DNA from: Phytoseiulus persimilis | Taxonomy: Eukaryota > Arthropoda > Arachnida > Mesostigmata > Phytoseiidae | NCBI GenBank assembly: GCA_037576195.1 | Contig: CM075101.1 | Coordinates: 5,208,001-5,272,000 of the forward strand | Direction of reading: 5' to 3' | Length of the DNA: 64,000 bases | Shown here: in pieces, positions 59,751 through 64,000 of the stretch | Position numbering within the stretch: position 1 is the stretch's first letter | Layout: each line of letters begins with the position of its first letter | Notes under the pieces: model-generated | Database searches by the model: none | What the model was told of the DNA's origin: nothing | The model's input: the letters and a program-made list of their open reading frames with translations, nothing else | Position numbers and translations under genes: made by a program

Positions 59751-62700
59751 ACTCCGGCCGGCTCATTTCGGCCTCGGATAGCTCAGAACTGGATTTGAAC
59801 GAACGCTTGAGAAGCCTCCAGCGGCGCTTGAGAATGGATGTGACAAGGATTGTGGAAGTCGTCCGCGATTGCCCATGGGTGAAACCGTTGTTCCTGCGAG
59901 TCGCTCTGTCGATAATCATACTGCTATACATACTCACGGGGGCCGCTATATTCGTCGTCATATTAGCTCCGTCAGCCCAAGGAGTTGTCGTGCAGGACAA
60001 AATGGCCCGGATCAGGAACGACACTTCGAAACTTTTGGTGACGGAGTTGCAAATCGAAGATGTCGAGAGAGCTTCTCAAATCGTACACAAGTGAGTCAGA
60101 GCTCTCCCTTTCTCCCGGGTAGATTTTCTTATCACTCATGCAACAGATTCCATTGGAGGCGGAGACATCGAAGAGCAGAATGAAAACATGAAAAGAAAAA
60201 CGTGAGATGTAGATCTGTCTCTGATCATACGGGTCTCCTGCCTGGCGAGCATGAGTTACACATCGTACGGGTGTGCAGGAGTTTTATGTTGATATTTGAA
60301 TGCTGCTCCGAGCTCGTTAGATAGTTGACCCACATCGTGGCGCGTTTCCGCATGGGATGCACTCAAGCGTTCCTCTCATTCTCGGGGCCGAGCATGGTCG
60401 CCCATGATTAGATATCGATGAGTTTGAATTCCGCTATGACCAGGCCTTGTTTTAGCTTGTCCCACTGTTGTCGGCTACTTCATACATATCTTGTCCAAAT
60501 GCAAATGACCCTGTTTCATGGGCTCATAACTGTGGCCATCAGCTCCAATGAGCGGATAGATCCGTCAATGCGGAGGGTCGCCGAATCCAAAATAGCAAAT
60601 GGTCATCGTGAGTCGGGGGCTTTCTCACCTTCTCTACTTTTGCTCATTACTCGGTGAAAAATTGTGAATTCCGACTCTGAATTCCATTTTGTCCCATTGA
60701 TAGCTGGAAGAATTGCGCAACTTTCATTCGCGTGAATCGGTCGAGGTTCGCATTTTGTGGAGCGGCTAAAATGCCTTCATTTCCTTCTTTCCGAGAAACT
60801 GACCGAGAAACCCCCAAAGTTAATCGATAGAGTTTGGAAGTGACCGGCTCGACGCGGGATAGGATGCTGCTCAAACATCCGGCAACTCCAGATGTCCACC
60901 TCAGGATCCAGGAGAAAACCGAACGAGCGTCTCAATCTCACGTCAAGAGCTGACCTGTTGACGAAACGCGTCCTAGATGCCTTCCCCGTTTCTCCTCAGA
61001 GAAGCCAAATTCCGATTTCGAGAAGATGGCAGAAAGTACTCAGATCGATCCCAACTGCCCAACTACGGAGCTTTGGCTCGATCCGACCCCTTTTTTTCCT
61101 TGCCCGAAAACCGAGCTTTCCCAGCTTCCAGCTCTGAGAGATATTTTCAGTCCTGAAGAGAGAAAGATGCGTCCTGCTCCCACTTATCGCGAATCGGATC
61201 ATTCTTTCGCCGATTGATGAGCGAAAGGAGAGAGGGTACGAAAGTTCCTGACTCGCGATGACCGCCGTGTTTATCGAGTTGCCGATGTGAGCTAATCAAG
61301 TTTCTTTTCGGGATCGTCACACTTGAGAGTTCTTTCGCGACCGTGAGGGAAGATGGGTGGCATTCCAATGCATGGCCATGAGGTACCGCGGAGGCATTTT
61401 TCATGTTACGGGCCGAATAAGTGCCCCGGATGGAGCGTCCCCTGATCCTTAGCATGCGGAATTGATGGTTAGGCCATCTCAACCATCCTGTTGAGATGGT
61501 TTCACTTCGTGGCTTTCTCGTTAGATGCGAATCATTGCAACGGGCGAGAAAATTATCGTGAAAACCTAAGGATCGCGAACAGGAGAGTCTCAAAATTACA
61601 GCTCGAGATTCGCTCAAGCCCATGTAGCACTGCGGAGATGCGAACGTGCGCACGTTTTGCGCAGCCGAAAGCTTGTTTGACCTGTTTTTCGATATCTGCG
61701 GTCGAGGACAGCGGGCTTGAATATTTTGTTCGTTCTGGTTGGACCACATTATTCTACCTTGAACGACTTATAGTCTCCCATACCTTGCTATCAACCGAAT
61801 GTGGTTGACCAATGCTAGCCGAGCTCACTTGGAATCCCGGGACGTACGGTACCATCGTGTGCGGAGTATACACGGAGCACCGCAGTCTCTACGGTTACGA
61901 GATTGGGATCCATTCCAGTTCAACTCAAAGGATTTCCGCTTGCAGATTCCTCCTGACATATGAGCGTGAGCTTGATCGAACGCGAGTCCAGAGCCCCGTG
62001 GACGAGCTGTTGCAGACCTCTCAGACCGCGGACGCGACGCATGGGGAATACCGGAGCAATAACTTCGAGAACTCGCTATACTTCACGCTCTCTCTTATCA
62101 CAGCAACAGGTGAGGCTCTCGGAGCACGCAGTTTGAAGGGTCAGAGGTCTTTGCAGTTCAAGGATGTCCTTTCCATGATTGAAATCTCATTATTGAGCTG
62201 GAGCTGTCACCAGAGCGAATTATGGACTGAGCCTGAGTTCCTTTCCAGCCTCGGGCAATCTGCTTCGCTTGCCGGACGCGACTCAGTTTGTCGTGATCTT
62301 ATACACTGCTATCGGGATTCCGTTGCTGTTGATCTGGATTTGTCTCATGGGCCGATCGATGGCACAGTTCTGGATAATGTTGTGCCTGCACTCGTGCTGC
62401 TGCGGCATGTCGTTGGTTGAGCGCGCGGATGTGTCGGTGTTTCGGAGACTCTTCAATCGAATCAGCCGAAGGCGGAGCGTGACACCGGAGCTGATGTCTT
62501 GTGGGAAGGCGAAAGCTTCTCCTTCGGTTCCCTCGTCTCCGATCTCCATCATCGACGATCTTGTCGATTCGGAGCGCAACGTCCTCGTTCAACCTGAAAA
62601 CTTCGACGATTACTTCAGACTCGTTCGTGGGGATCTCATCATGCCAATGTGGACCCTCAGTCTCTTCTTTCTCCTGTACTCTATATTTGGAGCCACGTTC

Positions 62701-64000
62701 GGTGCCGTGAGTCATGGAGTGTCGTTCATGACCGCATTCTTCTATGGTGAGTTTGTGCAACAAACTGTTCCGTACATGCCCCTGCTTGAATCGCTTCTGT
62801 CATGAGGGCTTAATCTGGTCGTCGGGATCCGCGCCTGATACCCGCGATTTCAGCGTAGTTACCGATTTGAAAAGGGGGTCGCCTCTGAAATGCAGCTGAA
62901 TAAATATTGACCAGGGCATGTATGACGCTATCGTCGATCTTTACGTGATCAGCGCACAAATGCTTCTATTCCGTGACGGAAGTAAGCGTCCTTGAGTTGT
63001 GAAATAGGCTTCGCCAACACTGTCCGATGAGCGTCGAGCGAAATGGGAGCAGATGGTCCTTGACCTGGAGTTGCGTGCCCCATGCACAGTGAACGAAACT
63101 TGGAAGCGAATGCCCCCATGATCTGCTCTCAGTGAGGGCCGTTCTTTTCCGAATCGATGTCTTTTCGCCGACATTTATTCCTGCGTCACGAGCTCGGATC
63201 CAGTCCGCGGACCTCTTGCGACCGGCCACGTGAGAGAATTCACGTCCAAAGCGAGGCACCGCCAATATTGGTCCCAAGTCATGAGAACCACGTTTCAGGT
63301 TATTTGATTTTCACGACCATTGGAGGAATCACTCCCAATCTCGGGCTCACGACATCCCCGATGACTCATCTGACTCGGTTCGGTGGAGATGATGTCTTCA
63401 CTTTCATCGTCATACAGCAAGATCGTGCTGCAAAGGTTGGTCGCATTATTCAGGGAGTGAGAATGTTTCAAATTTCCATTCGCATCGGTCAGAGGAATAC
63501 ACGAAGCCGAATTATCCCTCTAGGTGATTTGGATGCTCTACTTCCTCATCGGGTACATGATCGTTTCTGGCATTCTCTACATGGCATACCTCCATCTCAC
63601 CTGGCGCTGCACATTCTGTCGCAAGTCGGATGAGGTGACGCCGCAGAAATCTCTCCGCACGTCGAGGAGGTCTTCAGAGAAATCCCTGACCCCTGTCGAA
63701 GTGATTCCAAGCAGGAGGTATGTATCCTTGCTCGGCCAGCGGAGAGCTCTCTCCCTTCCTCCTCACGTTCTCGTCGAGAGAATGCGCTTCTCATCTACGA
63801 CCATAATCCTTATGTTTCAGGGCGTCCACCCCCGGACACGTTCTCATGGGGAAGAAAATGGTCGAATCTCGCAGAAGTTCGGCAGCCACCTTACGACAAA
63901 CAACGATTGAGATGACGACACCGGAGATAGAGGAGGAGCTCAGGACATTGGCTGAAGAAGAAGAAGAAATCAAGTCCAACTCGTCAGATTCGGGGATTTC
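59751..64000 (+). CDS. Two-pore (K2P) potassium-channel-like protein with altered pore motifs; continues past window end
   Basis: The fold is that of K2P (KCNK) background potassium channels, with four helices and two pore loops per subunit. Exons are 59751-60090, 61946-62109, 62249-62746, 63299-63456 (or 63435), 63524-63717 and 63821 onwards, open at 64000. Phases agree. The start is uncertain: the exon opens after CTCAG at 59750 and the first in-frame ATG is 59834. TM1 is LFLRVALSIIILLYILTGAA, followed by a charged extracellular cap without cysteine. Pore 1 is ENSLYFTLSLITATASGNLR and TM2 is FVVILYTAIGIPLLLIWICL, a K2P hallmark. TM3 is WTLSLFFLLYSIFGATFGA, pore 2 is MTAFFYGYLIFTTIGGITPN and TM4 is MLYFLIGYMIVSGILYMAYL. 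The cytosolic tail is Ser/Arg-rich and then Glu-rich. The selectivity triplets, normally GYG and GFG, read ASG and GGI, though spacing is kept. Splicing and frames are intact, so it does not look like a pseudogene. Confidence 0.85.
60600..60660 (+). repeat. Inverted repeat, left arm
   Basis: This segment, beginning GGTCATCGTGAGTC and ending ATTACTCGGTGAAA, matches the reverse complement of 61208-61262 at roughly 75-80% by eye. The arms are about 550 bases apart inside an intron. They may be terminal repeats of a small decayed mobile element, or two insertions of one repeat family. Confidence 0.6.
61208..61262 (-). repeat. Inverted repeat, right arm
   Basis: On the minus strand this begins GGTCATCGCGAGTC and ends CATCAATCGGCGAAA, matching the left arm at 60600-60660. 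The similarity fades outside these limits. Confidence 0.6.

Larger units (their letters stand above)
60091..61945 (+). other. First mapped intron of the K2P-like gene, with an inverted repeat
   Basis: This 1.86-kb intron has a GTGAGT donor and a CCGCTTGCAG acceptor, joined in phase 2. It contains two diverged copies, in opposite orientation, of a segment of about 60 bases (60600-60660 and 61208-61262). A 200-codon minus-strand frame (61147-61749) overlaps one copy but has no recognisable motif and is rich in Arg/Ser. Confidence 0.7.

Noticed and set aside
61147..61749. 200-codon minus-strand open frame inside the K2P-like intron
   Set aside because: It is rich in Arg and Ser, has no motif and overlaps one arm of an inverted repeat. 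No start or splice context supports it.

Overview
This is nuclear DNA from an animal, most likely a small arthropod and perhaps a mite (inference). The genes are split by many short GT-AG introns, mostly 70-150 bases, on both strands. The recognisable families are animal ones: synaptotagmins, SLC16 and two-pore potassium channels, TMCO1, LENG8 and MCCC2. No bacterial operons, rRNA, tRNA or CRISPR were seen. Protein models below are my own splice joins, checked for phase. Protein families were recognised from memory of the families, not by a search.

Layout. 2.4-3.0 kb (+): a small one-helix membrane protein. 3.9-9.0 kb (-): a complete 11-exon MCCC2, the beta subunit of mitochondrial methylcrotonoyl-CoA carboxylase (leucine breakdown). 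9.4-10.7 kb (+): a complete 5-exon TMCO1 (ER calcium-leak channel/insertase), head to head with MCCC2 across about 430 bases. 15.4-19.4 kb (-): a synaptotagmin-14/16-like gene. 22.0-22.6 kb (+): an unrecognised two-exon candidate. 24.8-27.8 kb (-): Cys-rich, PAN-like and C-type-lectin exons, probably secreted proteins. 31.2-34.6 kb (+): a complete LENG8 (SAC3/GANP family). 38.8-41.5 kb (-): a complete monocarboxylate-transporter-like SLC16 gene with a long central loop. 51.7-53.9 kb (+): synaptotagmin 1. 59.4-59.7 kb (+): a possible 79-residue membrane protein. 59.8-64.0 kb (+): a two-pore (K2P) potassium-channel-like gene that runs off the window end.

The genes do not form a pathway. Syt1 (calcium-binding C2 domains), the Syt14-like protein (C2 domains without the calcium ligands) and the K2P-like channel would all act in membrane traffic or excitability. 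MCCC2, TMCO1 and LENG8 are housekeeping genes. The most unusual feature is the K2P-like gene: both pore loops have the right length and position, but the potassium selectivity motifs are replaced (TATASG and TTIGGI). Other points of note are two GC-AG introns in MCCC2, a frame break inside the Thr/Ser-rich N-terminal exon of synaptotagmin 1, and several short repeat arrays.

Large stretches (0-2.4, 10.7-15.3, 19.5-22, 28-31, 34.6-38.8, 41.6-51.7 and 53.9-59.4 kb) hold no gene I can name. Some weak coding candidates in them are listed with low confidence.
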